From NCBI GenBank assembly GCA_002451065.1, contig DKBC01000274.1:1-13595 (forward strand): 13,595 nt of DNA, written 5' to 3'. The notes beneath the pieces were generated by a model. That model had not been told where the DNA came from. It saw only the letters and a list, made by a program, of their open reading frames with translations, and did no database searches. This DNA comes from Betaproteobacteria bacterium UBA6910. Its GTDB lineage: Bacteria; Pseudomonadota; Gammaproteobacteria; Burkholderiales; UBA6910. A program made the translations under genes and the position numbers. The first letter of the stretch is position 1, and the number at the start of each line of letters is the position of its first letter. Below are positions 5,938-13,320 of this stretch, one piece after another.

Positions 5938-6705
5938 ATGGCATTCGGCGCGGTAATCATCGGGGACGAGATCCTTTCCGGCAGGCGCCAGGACAAGCAC
6001 CTGGCCCGGTTGATCGCGATGCTCACCCAGCGCGGGCTGGCGCTGGACTGGTGCGAGTACCTGGGTGACGACGCGCCTCGCGTCACCGCCGCCTTCCGCC
6101 GCAGCTTCGATTCCGGCGATGTGGTGTTCTCCTTCGGCGGTATCGGCGCCACTCCCGACGACGTGACGCGCCAGTGCGCCGCGGAGGCCGCCGGCGTGCC
6201 TCTCGCGCGCCATCCCGAAGCCTTGGCGCTGATCCTGGAGAAGTTCGGCGATGCCGCGTATCCGAAGAGGGTACTGATGGCAGACTTTCCGCGGGGAGCG
6301 GAAATCATTCCGAACGCGTATAACCGGATACCCGGGTTCAGTTTTCGCAACCACCACTTTCTTCCGGGATTTCCCCAGATGGCTTGGCCCATGGCCGACT
6401 GGGTGCTGGACACCAAGTACGGGCATCTGTTTGCGCCCGGCGCCCGGGAGGAGCGCTCCATCACGGTGCTGGGCGCCATGGAGAGCCAGTTGATCGACCT
6501 GATGAATGAAGTGATCGCCGCTCATCCTGGGATCAAGGTCTTCAGCTTGCCCACCGCCGGCGCGCGCCGCATCGAACTTGGGGTGAAAGGTAGTCCCGCC
6601 CAAGCGGGCGCCGCCATGGCGCACCTGCAGGATGGCGTGAGGGCGCTGGGCTTCGAGTGGGAGAGCCTGGCGCCGACGCGGGAAGCCGGGAACCCGCCGG
6701 ACTGA
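5938..6705 (+). CDS. CinA N-terminal-domain / molybdopterin-binding protein
   Basis: 255 residues forming essentially one MoCF-fold domain (the COG1058 type). Motifs visible are GDEILSGRRQDKH (9-21), VVFSFGGIGATPDDVTRQC (62-80, the TGGLGPT-x-D-D-x-T equivalent), a LPGFPQM turn near the middle, and a C-terminal half resembling the KH-type extension. The amidase (CinA C-terminal, PncC) domain that would make it a bifunctional NMN deamidase/ADP-ribose pyrophosphatase is absent. Short stand-alone forms are common in betaproteobacteria and are usually annotated only as competence/damage-inducible protein A or molybdopterin-binding protein, so the function is uncertain. The start ATG 5938 has G-rich ribosome-binding candidates (GGGAG at 5923-5927, GGAGGG at 5929-5934). 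Confidence 0.88.
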   Translation: MAFGAVIIGDEILSGRRQDKHLARLIAMLTQRGLALDWCEYLGDDAPRVTAAFRRSFDSGDVVFSFGGIGATPDDVTRQCAAEAAGVPLARHPEALALILEKFGDAAYPKRVLMADFPRGAEIIPNAYNRIPGFSFRNHHFLPGFPQMAWPMADWVLDTKYGHLFAPGAREERSITVLGAMESQLIDLMNEVIAAHPGIKVFSLPTAGARRIELGVKGSPAQAGAAMAHLQDGVRALGFEWESLAPTREAGNPPD

Positions 6706-6709
6706 TTTG

Positions 6710-6726
6710 CCCCGAGCACAGCGGGG
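6710..6726 (+). repeat. Short hairpin downstream of the CinA-like gene
   Basis: CCCCG (6710-6714) and CGGGG (6722-6726) form a 5-bp stem with a 7-base loop, 4 bases after the stop codon. No T-run follows, so it is at best a weak terminator. The rest of the gap up to 6850 shows no gene or other clear structure. Confidence 0.4.
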
Positions 6727-6851
6727 TCAGAGGCACGGTCGCGCCCAGGGTGCCGAGCGCCGGCGCGTCCAACACTTCCGGTTGCAACGGTTCCGGAGCG
6801 ATGAATTTATTTCCCTCGGAGGTCTCCGCGTTCCCCCGATGGCGGGCCCAA

Positions 6852-6881
6852 ATAAAAACGGGGCGGCATGAGCCGCCCCGT
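6852..6881 (-). terminator. Strong rho-independent terminator of the thiolase gene
   Basis: A perfect 10-bp stem, ACGGGGCGGC (6858-6867) with GCCGCCCCGT (6872-6881), has a 4-base loop. Read on the minus strand it is followed by TTTTTATTT (6858 leftwards). It lies 24 bases beyond the stop codon of the minus-strand thiolase gene. On the plus strand there is no T-run. Confidence 0.93.
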
Positions 6882-6905
6882 CCCCACCTGTCGCATTTAG
6901 ATGGG

Positions 6906-8093
6906 TTAAACCTTTTCGATGATGCCCGCGATGCCCTGGCCGCCACCGATGCACATGGTAATCAGGCCGTAGCGCTTGCCGGAACGGTGCAGCTCGTAAA
7001 TGCACTTCACGGTCAGGATCGCGCCGGTCGCGCCGATGGGGTGACCGAGGGCGACCGCGCCGCCGTTGGGATTGGTCTTGGCGGGATCGAAACCCAGTTC
7101 CTGGGCGACGCCGCACGCCTGCGCCGCGAACGCCTCGTTGGATTCGATCACGTCCATGTCGGAAATCTTGAGGCCGGCTCTCTCCAGTGCCTTCTTCACC
7201 GCCGGAATCGGACCCAGGCCCATGTGCGCCGGGTCCACCCCGGCATGGGCGTAGGAGACCAGCCGCGCCATGGGCTTCAGCCCCTTCTTGGCTGCCGCCT
7301 TGGCGTCCATCATCACCAGCGCCGCCGCGCCGTCATTGATGCCGGAGGCGTTGCCCGCCGTCACCGTCCCGTCCTTCTTGAACACGGTTTTCAACTTGCC
7401 CATGCCCTCGATGGAGGCGTCGCCGCGAGCGTGCTCGTCGGTGTCGAACACCGTCACGCCCTTCCTGGTCTTGAGTTCGATGCCGAGAATCTGATCCTTG
7501 AAGTAGCCCTTCTGGATCGCGTTCACGGCCCGCTGGTGGGATTCCACGGCGAACTGGTCCTGGCGCTCCCGGGTGATGCCGCACTTGGCCGCCACATTTT
7601 CCGCCGTCACGCCCATGTGCACGGTGTCGAACGGGTCGGTGAGGGCCCCCACCATCATGTCGATGGTGCCGCCGTTGTTCATGCGCTGGCCCCAACGCAG
7701 CGTTGGCAGCACATAACCGCCGCGGCTCATGGACTCGACGCCACCAGCCAGCGCGCAGTCGGTGTCGCCGAGCAGGATGTTCTGGGCCGCCGAGACAATC
7801 GCCTGGAAACCGGAACCGCACAACCGGTTGAGGGTCATGGCGGCAGCTTCCTTCGGCAGCCCGCCGTTGATGCAGGCGACGCGGGAGATGTACATGTCCT
7901 TGGCTTCGCCATGGATGACGTTACCAATGACGACGTGGCCCACCTCGTTGGGATCCACCTTGGCGCGCTTTACCGCCTCGCGCACGACATTGGCCGCCAG
8001 TTCAGTCGGAGGTATGTCCTTCAGGCTGCCGCCATAGTCACCGATGGCCGTGCGAACTCCGCTCAGAAAGACAACATCCCGCTGGCTGCTCAT
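6906..8093 (-). CDS. Acetyl-CoA C-acetyltransferase (beta-ketothiolase)
   Basis: 395 residues, the normal length for biosynthetic or degradative thiolase II. It condenses two acetyl-CoA to acetoacetyl-CoA (or the reverse) in the cytosol, feeding polyhydroxybutyrate or fatty-acid/ketone metabolism. Catalytic residues are all present: nucleophile C92 in NRLCGSGFQA, NEAF at 319-322, H351 in GGAVALGHPIGATG and C381 in CIGGGQG. The start ATG 8093 has TAGGAG at 8106-8101. It has its own sigma70-like promoter, an unusual hairpin in the leader and a terminator, so it is probably monocistronic. No phaB, phaC or fatty-acid oxidation genes are adjacent, so PhaA-like versus AtoB-like use cannot be settled here. 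Confidence 0.95.
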   Translation of the reverse strand: MSSQRDVVFLSGVRTAIGDYGGSLKDIPPTELAANVVREAVKRAKVDPNEVGHVVIGNVIHGEAKDMYISRVACINGGLPKEAAAMTLNRLCGSGFQAIVSAAQNILLGDTDCALAGGVESMSRGGYVLPTLRWGQRMNNGGTIDMMVGALTDPFDTVHMGVTAENVAAKCGITRERQDQFAVESHQRAVNAIQKGYFKDQILGIELKTRKGVTVFDTDEHARGDASIEGMGKLKTVFKKDGTVTAGNASGINDGAAALVMMDAKAAAKKGLKPMARLVSYAHAGVDPAHMGLGPIPAVKKALERAGLKISDMDVIESNEAFAAQACGVAQELGFDPAKTNPNGGAVALGHPIGATGAILTVKCIYELHRSGKRYGLITMCIGGGQGIAGIIEKV

Positions 8094-8138
8094 CCAAGGT
8101 CTCCTAAGTACTTGATGCCGTGTCAGAAAATCTTCGTG

Positions 8139-8159
8139 AACGGCGGCTGAAACGCCGTT
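8139..8159 (-). repeat. Hairpin in the thiolase mRNA leader
   Basis: AACGGCG (8139-8145) and CGCCGTT (8153-8159) are perfect complements around a 7-base loop. The stem lies between the predicted transcription start (about 8165) and the ribosome binding site (8106-8101). No immediate T-run follows on the minus strand, so it looks like a leader stem rather than a terminator for eamA. Confidence 0.5.
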
Positions 8160-8171
8160 GCAGAGGAATGA

Positions 8172-8200
8172 AGTCTACCCCGCACCGCCTGAGGTGTCGA
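8172..8200 (-). promoter_or_regulatory. Sigma70-like promoter of the thiolase gene
   Basis: Read on the minus strand, TCGACA (8200-8195, five of six to TTGACA) is followed by a 17-base spacer and TAGACT (8177-8172, four of six to TATAAT). The predicted start near 8165 gives a leader of about 70 bases. Confidence 0.6.
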
Positions 8201-8220
8201 TATTGACTTTGTGTATTTCT

Positions 8221-9162
8221 TCAGTTTCGGCGGGCCACCACCAGCGCCACCCCCGCCACGGCAACCCCCATTCCCGCCACGGCTGAAAAACTAACCCTTT
8301 CATTAAAAGCAAAAAAAGCGATAAGTGCGGTGCAAGGGGGGGTGAGGTAGAAAAGGCTCGAGACCCGGGCCGCCTCGCCATGGCGGATCATGATGAATAA
8401 CAGGCTGATGGCCCCGGAGGACAGGACCAGCACCAGCCAGCCCAAGGCAAACAAGAACTTACCGGTCCACTGGATCTCCATCGTTTCCAGCAGGTAGGCC
8501 AACGGAGCCAGCAGCAACGCCGAGGCGGTGAACTGGATCACCGAGCCGGTACGCAGATCGAGATGGGGACAGAATCGCTTCTGGTAGATCGTGCCCGCGG
8601 TGATGGAGACCAGCGCCATCACCGCCAGGGCCACGCCGCTCCAACTCCGCACCTCGAACGCCACCTTGTCCGACAGCACCAGAGCGACGCCGGCGATACC
8701 CAGCAGAAACCCGGTCCACTGGCGGCCGGTAACCCGCTCGCCGAGGAATGGCCCGGCCGCCAGGGCGGTGAGGATGGGTTGCAGCCCCGCGATCAGCGCC
8801 ACGATGCCGGCGGGCATGCCCTGGTGAATGGCGCAGAAGACTCCCGAAAGGTAGCCGCCATGAATCAGCAGACCCGCGGCGGCCACCTGGGCGCCCTCGG
8901 AGAGGGTCGGCGGCCAGGGCGCGCGCCACAGGATCGCCACCGGCAGCATGATGGTCACCACCAGCATGAAGCGCACCAGGAGGAAGGTCAGCGGCTCGGC
9001 GTAAGGCAGCCCCAGCTTGGCGCCGATGAATCCGGTGCTCCACAGCAGCACGAACAGCGCCGGCGCGAACAGCAGCCACCGTGGATGATCCCCCACGCCG
9101 TGAGGCCTGCCGCGCGCTGCGGCGGTCCCCGCGGCGCCGGAGGCCTCCCGGACAGGCCTCAT
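8221..9162 (-). CDS. DMT-superfamily (EamA) transporter
   Basis: 313 residues with about ten hydrophobic helices arranged as two five-helix EamA repeats, the usual drug/metabolite transporter plan; members move amino acids, nucleotide precursors or small metabolites across the inner membrane. Recognisable segments are WSTGFIGAKLGLPYAEP (about 41-57, typical of helix 1) and TPPCTALIAFFAFNE near helix 9. The ATG at 9162 shares its A with the TGA of the upstream lipoprotein gene (TGATG), so translation is probably coupled; a GTG at codon 23 (just before GDHPRW) is an alternative that removes a charged, Ala-rich leader. The 3' part has an unusually AT-rich patch with A7 and G7 runs (8311-8342), but the reading frame is intact. 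The substrate cannot be predicted. Confidence 0.9.
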   Translation of the reverse strand: MRPVREASGAAGTAAARGRPHGVGDHPRWLLFAPALFVLLWSTGFIGAKLGLPYAEPLTFLLVRFMLVVTIMLPVAILWRAPWPPTLSEGAQVAAAGLLIHGGYLSGVFCAIHQGMPAGIVALIAGLQPILTALAAGPFLGERVTGRQWTGFLLGIAGVALVLSDKVAFEVRSWSGVALAVMALVSITAGTIYQKRFCPHLDLRTGSVIQFTASALLLAPLAYLLETMEIQWTGKFLFALGWLVLVLSSGAISLLFIMIRHGEAARVSSLFYLTPPCTALIAFFAFNERVSFSAVAGMGVAVAGVALVVARRN

Positions 9163-9178
9163 CAGGGGGAACCCCTGA
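9162..9178 (-). promoter_or_regulatory. Hairpin at the lipoprotein/eamA translational junction
   Basis: TCAGGGG (9162-9168) and CCCCTGA (9172-9178) form a perfect 7-bp stem with a 3-base loop. On the mRNA it contains the AGGGG that would act as the eamA ribosome binding site, 8 bases before its ATG, and reaches the TGATG stop/start overlap. Ribosomes finishing the lipoprotein gene would open it, giving coupled translation. The mechanism is inferred; the complementarity is seen. Confidence 0.5.
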
Positions 9179-10142
9179 CGAAACGGTCATCCAACTTCAG
9201 TGGCTCGACCCTCGCGGAATTGACGAGCCCATGCTGGCGCATGAACTTCTCCACCCGAAGCGCGACCTGCAACAGATCCCCGTTCCCCAGCAGGCGCAGG
9301 TTGGCGCCGCTGCCGGAGAACTCGACGAGATTCCAGCCGCTGAGCACGTTCGAGGGGCTTCCGAAACGGGGGGGCAGGCGCAATGCCGCCGCCATCGGAT
9401 CCTCGCGCATGCTGTCGAGAGCGCGAAAATGCGCCGCCACCAACTTCCGGAGGTTTTCAGGTTGACTGGCCAGGACCGATTCACGCACCAGCAGCACATC
9501 CACCAATTCGCCCTCGATCTCCTTGCTGGAGTAGAGCTCGTGGGCTCCAAGGCCAAGGAGCCGTGCCCGTACCGGATTCATGGTAACCAGGGCGTCCAAT
9601 TTGCCCCCAAGGTATGCATCCTCATGCCCGTCCAGGTCGATTTCCACGACCTGGACGTCCGCCCGTTGCAGGCCTCCTTCCGCCAGTATCCGCGCCAGCA
9701 GGTAATCACCCTCGGTTCCGGCCTCCACGCCGACCCGGCGCCCGCGCAGGTCACCGATTGAGCTAATCCCCGGCCGGGCCACCAGGGAATCGCCGCCCTT
9801 GGAGTGGCCGAACACCAGGACCACGCTGCCGACCTTGCCCATGTAAAGAAGGCGCAGGGTTTCGTCCAAAGTGAGGCCGGCGGCGTCGATGACGCCGTCC
9901 GCGAAGGCCCCCATGACCTCCTTCGCGCTGGCGAAGTCCACCAGTTCCACATTGCCCTCGCCGAATAGCCCCAGGGCCCGCGCCTGATGCAGGGTCGAGA
10001 AACCCAGCCACGGGTAGGTGCCGACCCGCAGCGGCGGTTGCTCCTGATGGCAGCCCGAAACCCAAACCACGGCGGACGCCAGCCACAATAGCAGCAGGAC
10101 CCGCGCTTCACGCAGCCCACCCGGCAAATTGAGAGGCCTCAT
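9162..10142 (-). CDS. ABC-type substrate-binding lipoprotein, NMT1/SsuA-NrtA-like
   Basis: 326 residues. It has a lipoprotein signal: basic start, hydrophobic LLLLWLASAVVW, then VSGC with lipidated C31 followed by HQE. There is no Asp at +2, so it is not marked for inner-membrane retention. The mature part is a type II periplasmic binding fold: LRVGTYPWLGF at the start, LGLFGEGNVELVDF, then the hinge motif DLRGRRVGVEAGTEGDYLLA near the middle. This is the arrangement of nitrate, sulfonate, taurine and thiamine-precursor binding proteins. No ABC ATPase or permease gene is nearby, so it is an orphan binding protein, perhaps sharing a transporter elsewhere or acting as a sensor. The gap to hslO is 19 bases and the overlap with eamA is 1 base. 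The ligand is unknown. Confidence 0.88.
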   Translation of the reverse strand: MRPLNLPGGLREARVLLLLWLASAVVWVSGCHQEQPPLRVGTYPWLGFSTLHQARALGLFGEGNVELVDFASAKEVMGAFADGVIDAAGLTLDETLRLLYMGKVGSVVLVFGHSKGGDSLVARPGISSIGDLRGRRVGVEAGTEGDYLLARILAEGGLQRADVQVVEIDLDGHEDAYLGGKLDALVTMNPVRARLLGLGAHELYSSKEIEGELVDVLLVRESVLASQPENLRKLVAAHFRALDSMREDPMAAALRLPPRFGSPSNVLSGWNLVEFSGSGANLRLLGNGDLLQVALRVEKFMRQHGLVNSARVEPLKLDDRFVRGSP

Positions 10143-10161
10143 GCTGGATCCGGTGCCGGAG

Positions 10162-11031
10162 TCAATGCTGGGTCGTATCGGGAGGCGTCACCACCTCCGC
10201 CGCAAAAAGCTGCTCGGCGTCCACGCGGTCGAAGGCGTAGCGACGATTGCAGAACTCGCAGTTCACCTCGACCTCCCCGTGGCCCTCGATTACGTGGCTG
10301 ATTTCCGCCGGGCCCAGCATTCGCAGCATGGCGATGACCCGTTCCCGCGAACAGGAACAGCGGAACGCGACCGGCCGCGGGTTGAACACGCGCACGTCCT
10401 CCTCATGAAACAAACGGCGTACCAACGCCGTCCCGGGCGCGGCAAGCAGCTCCCGCGGCGTGACCGTGGAGGCGAGCATGACTGACCGATTCCACAGGTC
10501 CGGGTCCGGTCCTCCGTGGGGCATCTTCTGCAGCAGCAGGCCGCTGGCCTGGGCTCCGTCGGCGGCCAGCCAGAATCGGCTGTCGAGCTGCTCGGAGCGG
10601 GACATGTAGTGTCCGAGCACCTCGGCCACGCTGTCGCCGTCGAGGGTCACCAGGCTCTGGTATTTCTGCGTCCCCGTGGCGGGATCGAGGGTGATCACGA
10701 ACCGCCCGTTCCCGAGCAGCCGGGTAAGGGGACCGGCAGGTTCGCCGTCCCAGTGGGCCATGGCGCGCATGGTCAGCTCGGTGGTGCAATCGACCACCAG
10801 CAGTGTGACCGGGCCGCCCCCCTGCATCTGCATGATCAAGGAGCCGTCGAACTTGAGGTTGGAGGCCAGCAGCGCCGCCGCCGCCATCAGCTCGCCGAGA
10901 ACGCCGCGCAGCGGCTCCGGATAATGTCGCCGCTCCAGTACCGCACGCCAGGTGGCCCCCAGGCTCACAATGGCTCCACGGACTCCGCCATGCTCGAATA
11001 CGAAGGGCTGCAGATTATCGGACGCGCTCAC
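10162..11031 (-). CDS. hslO: Hsp33 redox-regulated chaperone HslO
   Basis: 289 residues, normal family length. Hsp33 is a cytosolic holdase that is off when its four cysteines bind zinc and on when oxidised. The zinc centre is intact: CSC (C225, C227) and CEFC (C258, C261), giving the family pattern C-x-C, a 30-residue spacer, C-x-x-C. The N-terminal chaperone domain shows typical features such as GELMAAAALLASNLKFDG (46-63), GNGRFVITLD and YMSRSEQLDSRF. The start is GTG 11031; a nearby ATG 7 bases upstream is out of frame. AAGG lies 10 bases ahead. It follows glgB after 22 bases without a terminator, so it is probably in the glgB operon. Confidence 0.96.
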   Translation of the reverse strand: MSASDNLQPFVFEHGGVRGAIVSLGATWRAVLERRHYPEPLRGVLGELMAAAALLASNLKFDGSLIMQMQGGGPVTLLVVDCTTELTMRAMAHWDGEPAGPLTRLLGNGRFVITLDPATGTQKYQSLVTLDGDSVAEVLGHYMSRSEQLDSRFWLAADGAQASGLLLQKMPHGGPDPDLWNRSVMLASTVTPRELLAAPGTALVRRLFHEEDVRVFNPRPVAFRCSCSRERVIAMLRMLGPAEISHVIEGHGEVEVNCEFCNRRYAFDRVDAEQLFAAEVVTPPDTTQH

Positions 11032-11053
11032 GTTTCATGGCCTTGCCGGCGGA

Positions 11054-13246
11054 TCAATCCTTCTCTGCCGGGGCCAGCAGCACCCCGGCGAGGGGCGGCA
11101 GGGTTACGTCTATCGAATCCGGAAGCCCCATCCAGGGCGTTCCCGTGGTGGCTAGGTTTCCGCCGCTGCCCAGGTTGCTGCCACCGTAGAATTCAGAATC
11201 GCTGTTGAGCAGCTCGCGGTAGGTTCCCGGCCGCGGGACTCCGATGCGGTAGGGCGTATGGGGCACGGGCGTGAAGTTGAGCACCGCGATGACGAAGCTG
11301 CCGTCCCGGGCCCGCCGCTGGAAGGCGATGATCGAGTGTGCCGAGTCGTGGCAGTCGATCCAGCCGAAGCCCTCGGGGACGAAGTCCAGTTCGTGAAGCG
11401 CCGGCGTTTCGCGGTAGAGACGGTTCAGGTCCCGGCACAGGGCCTGGACCCCCGCGTGCCAGCGGGTCGAACTCTGTCCCCATTCCAGCTCCCGCCCCGA
11501 ATTCCACTCCGGGCCCTGGGCGAACTCGTTCCCCATGAAGTTCAGTTTCTTCCCGGGGGCCGTCATCTGGTAGGTGAGCAGCACGCGCACGTTGGCAAAC
11601 TGCTGCCAGGCGTCTCCGGGCATCCGTCCCAGGAGCGAGCCCTTTCCATGCACCACCTCGTCGTGGGAGAACGGCAGGACGAAGTTCTCACTGTAGGCAT
11701 AGAGCTGGCCGAAAGTGAGCTCCTCCTGGTGGAACCGCCGGTGCACCGGGTCGCGACCCATGTAACGCAGGGTATCGTTCATCCAGCCCATGTTCCACTT
11801 CATGGAGAACCCGAGGCCGCCGACATAGACGGGGCGGGAAACCCCGGGCCACGCCGTGGATTCCTCCGCGAAGGTGAGCGCGCCCGGAAATTCGTCGTGC
11901 ACCATGATGTTCATTTCCTGCAGGAAGGAAATGGCCTCCAGGTTCTCCCGTCCGCCAAAGCGGTTCGGGAGCCATTCGCCGGGCTGGCGCGAGTAATCCA
12001 GGTAGAGCATGGAGGCCACAGCATCCACCCGCAGCCCGTCGGCGTGGAATTGGTCGAGCCAGAAACGGGCCGAGGAAAGCAGGAAGCTTCGGACCTCGTT
12101 GCGCCCGAAATTGAAGATGTGGGTGCCCCAGTCGCGATGCACTCCCAGGCGCGGATCGTCGTGCTCGTAAAGGGCGGTGCCGTCGAAGCGGGCCAGGGCC
12201 CAGTCATCGCGCGGAAAATGGGCCGGCACCCAGTCCATGATCACCCCCAGCCCCGCCTGGTGGCAGCGATCCACGAAAAACCGCAGGTCGTCCGGAGTCC
12301 CGAAGCGGCTGGTGGCCGCGAAGTAGCCGGTGGTCTGATAGCCCCAGGATTCGTCCAGGGGGTGCTCGGTGACCGGCAGCAGCTCCAGGTGCGTGTAGCC
12401 CAGGTCGCGTACATAGGGCACCAGGTGCTCCGCCAGCTCCCGCCAGGTGTACCTGCGCCCATCGGGATGGCGCCGCCAGGAACCCGCGTGTAGCTCGTAG
12501 ATGTTGAGCGGCGCATGCAGCCAGTCCCGCGCCGCGCGCTCGACCATCCAGTCGCCGTCGCTCCATGGGTAGGCGCGATCGGCGGGCACCCGGGCCGCCG
12601 TGCCCGGCCGCAGCTCGAAGGATTGCCCGTAAGGGTCCGTCTTGACGAACACCGCCCCGTCGTCGCGCCGCCGCAATTCATACTTGTAGAGCGCGCCGGG
12701 CGCGATTCCCGGAACGAACAGCTCCCAGACGCCGCTCGCACCGCGGTTTACCATGGGGTGCCGGCGACCGTCCCACTGGTTGAAATCGCCCACCACGCTC
12801 ATCCGCTCCGCGTTGGGGGCCCAGCACGCGAAGCGAATGCCGGCGACGTTCTCCCGGGTTTCCGGATGGGCCCCCAGCATGCGATAGGCTTCGAGCAGCC
12901 GTCCCTGCCCGAACAGGAACAGATCGTGGTCGGTGATGCGCGGCGCAAAACCGTAGGGATCGAAAGTCTCCCGCACCCGCCCGCCTTCCTCGAACTGAAC
13001 GCGCAGCGGGCGCGGCGGCTCGGCCGTGCCTTCCCACTGAAAGACGCCGTCGGCGTGCACTTTGCGCATGGGCGCCTTGCGGCCCCCGGTGTCTATCCAG
13101 GCTCGCGCCGCGCTGGGATGGAGGGCGCGAAACACCCACTGGTCGTTCTCCCGATGCAGGCCGAGCAGGCGCATCGGATCGTGACTGCGTCCCTCGAGCA
13201 ACGCGCGCCAATCTGAATTGACTTCAAAAGGGATGTCGTGTCTCAT
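11054..13246 (-). CDS. glgB: 1,4-alpha-glucan branching enzyme GlgB
   Basis: 730 residues, about the size of the E. coli enzyme, so it has both N-terminal beta-sandwich modules. The CBM48-type module includes [20 protein letters not shown] at about 139-158. The GH13 barrel follows, with nucleophile D408 (LRVDAV), acid/base E461 (FAEEST) and transition-state stabiliser D529 ([11 protein letters not shown]); the spacings of 53 and 68 residues match E. coli D405/E458/D526. It moves alpha-1,4 segments to alpha-1,6 branches in glycogen. ATG 13246 is chosen over the upstream TTG 13264 because a TATAAT at 13272-13267 would put the transcription start at about 13260, downstream of that TTG. The ribosome binding site is weak. 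It is divergent from glgC and first in a four-gene operon with hslO. Confidence 0.96.
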   Translation of the reverse strand: MRHDIPFEVNSDWRALLEGRSHDPMRLLGLHRENDQWVFRALHPSAARAWIDTGGRKAPMRKVHADGVFQWEGTAEPPRPLRVQFEEGGRVRETFDPYGFAPRITDHDLFLFGQGRLLEAYRMLGAHPETRENVAGIRFACWAPNAERMSVVGDFNQWDGRRHPMVNRGASGVWELFVPGIAPGALYKYELRRRDDGAVFVKTDPYGQSFELRPGTAARVPADRAYPWSDGDWMVERAARDWLHAPLNIYELHAGSWRRHPDGRRYTWRELAEHLVPYVRDLGYTHLELLPVTEHPLDESWGYQTTGYFAATSRFGTPDDLRFFVDRCHQAGLGVIMDWVPAHFPRDDWALARFDGTALYEHDDPRLGVHRDWGTHIFNFGRNEVRSFLLSSARFWLDQFHADGLRVDAVASMLYLDYSRQPGEWLPNRFGGRENLEAISFLQEMNIMVHDEFPGALTFAEESTAWPGVSRPVYVGGLGFSMKWNMGWMNDTLRYMGRDPVHRRFHQEELTFGQLYAYSENFVLPFSHDEVVHGKGSLLGRMPGDAWQQFANVRVLLTYQMTAPGKKLNFMGNEFAQGPEWNSGRELEWGQSSTRWHAGVQALCRDLNRLYRETPALHELDFVPEGFGWIDCHDSAHSIIAFQRRARDGSFVIAVLNFTPVPHTPYRIGVPRPGTYRELLNSDSEFYGGSNLGSGGNLATTGTPWMGLPDSIDVTLPPLAGVLLAPAEKD

Positions 13247-13266
13247 GGAGTACCCGGGAGTCAAAA

Positions 13267-13272
13267 ATTATA
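13267..13272 (-). promoter_or_regulatory. Consensus -10 element (TATAAT) of the glgB operon
   Basis: On the minus strand this reads TATAAT, a perfect -10 hexamer, 20 bases before the glgB ATG. No good -35 hexamer is seen at 16-18 bases upstream. It lies in an AT-rich stretch within the 74-base glgB/glgC divergent region. Confidence 0.55.
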
Positions 13273-13320
13273 ACTGCATTTAATCCCCCGGCCATTCGCG
13301 TTTATTTAGTGGGTAATGAA

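Noticed and set aside
6858..6881. The strong hairpin as a terminator for the plus-strand CinA-like gene
   Set aside because: The T-run exists only on the minus-strand side; on the plus strand it is followed by TCCCCACC.
6657..8150. Plus-strand open frame of 497 codons
   Set aside because: It is antisense to the thiolase gene with all catalytic residues, crosses its terminator and is His-rich without motifs.
8201..8220. TTGACT as a plus-strand promoter element in the eamA/thiolase gap
   Set aside because: There is no plus-strand gene downstream and no -10 match at the right distance.
11258..12493. Plus-strand open frame of 411 codons
   Set aside because: It is antisense to glgB, whose active-site residues and spacings match the family.
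13247..13264. TTG 13264 as the glgB start, adding six residues
   Set aside because: It lies upstream of the transcription start predicted from TATAAT at 13272-13267, and the extra residues add nothing family-like.
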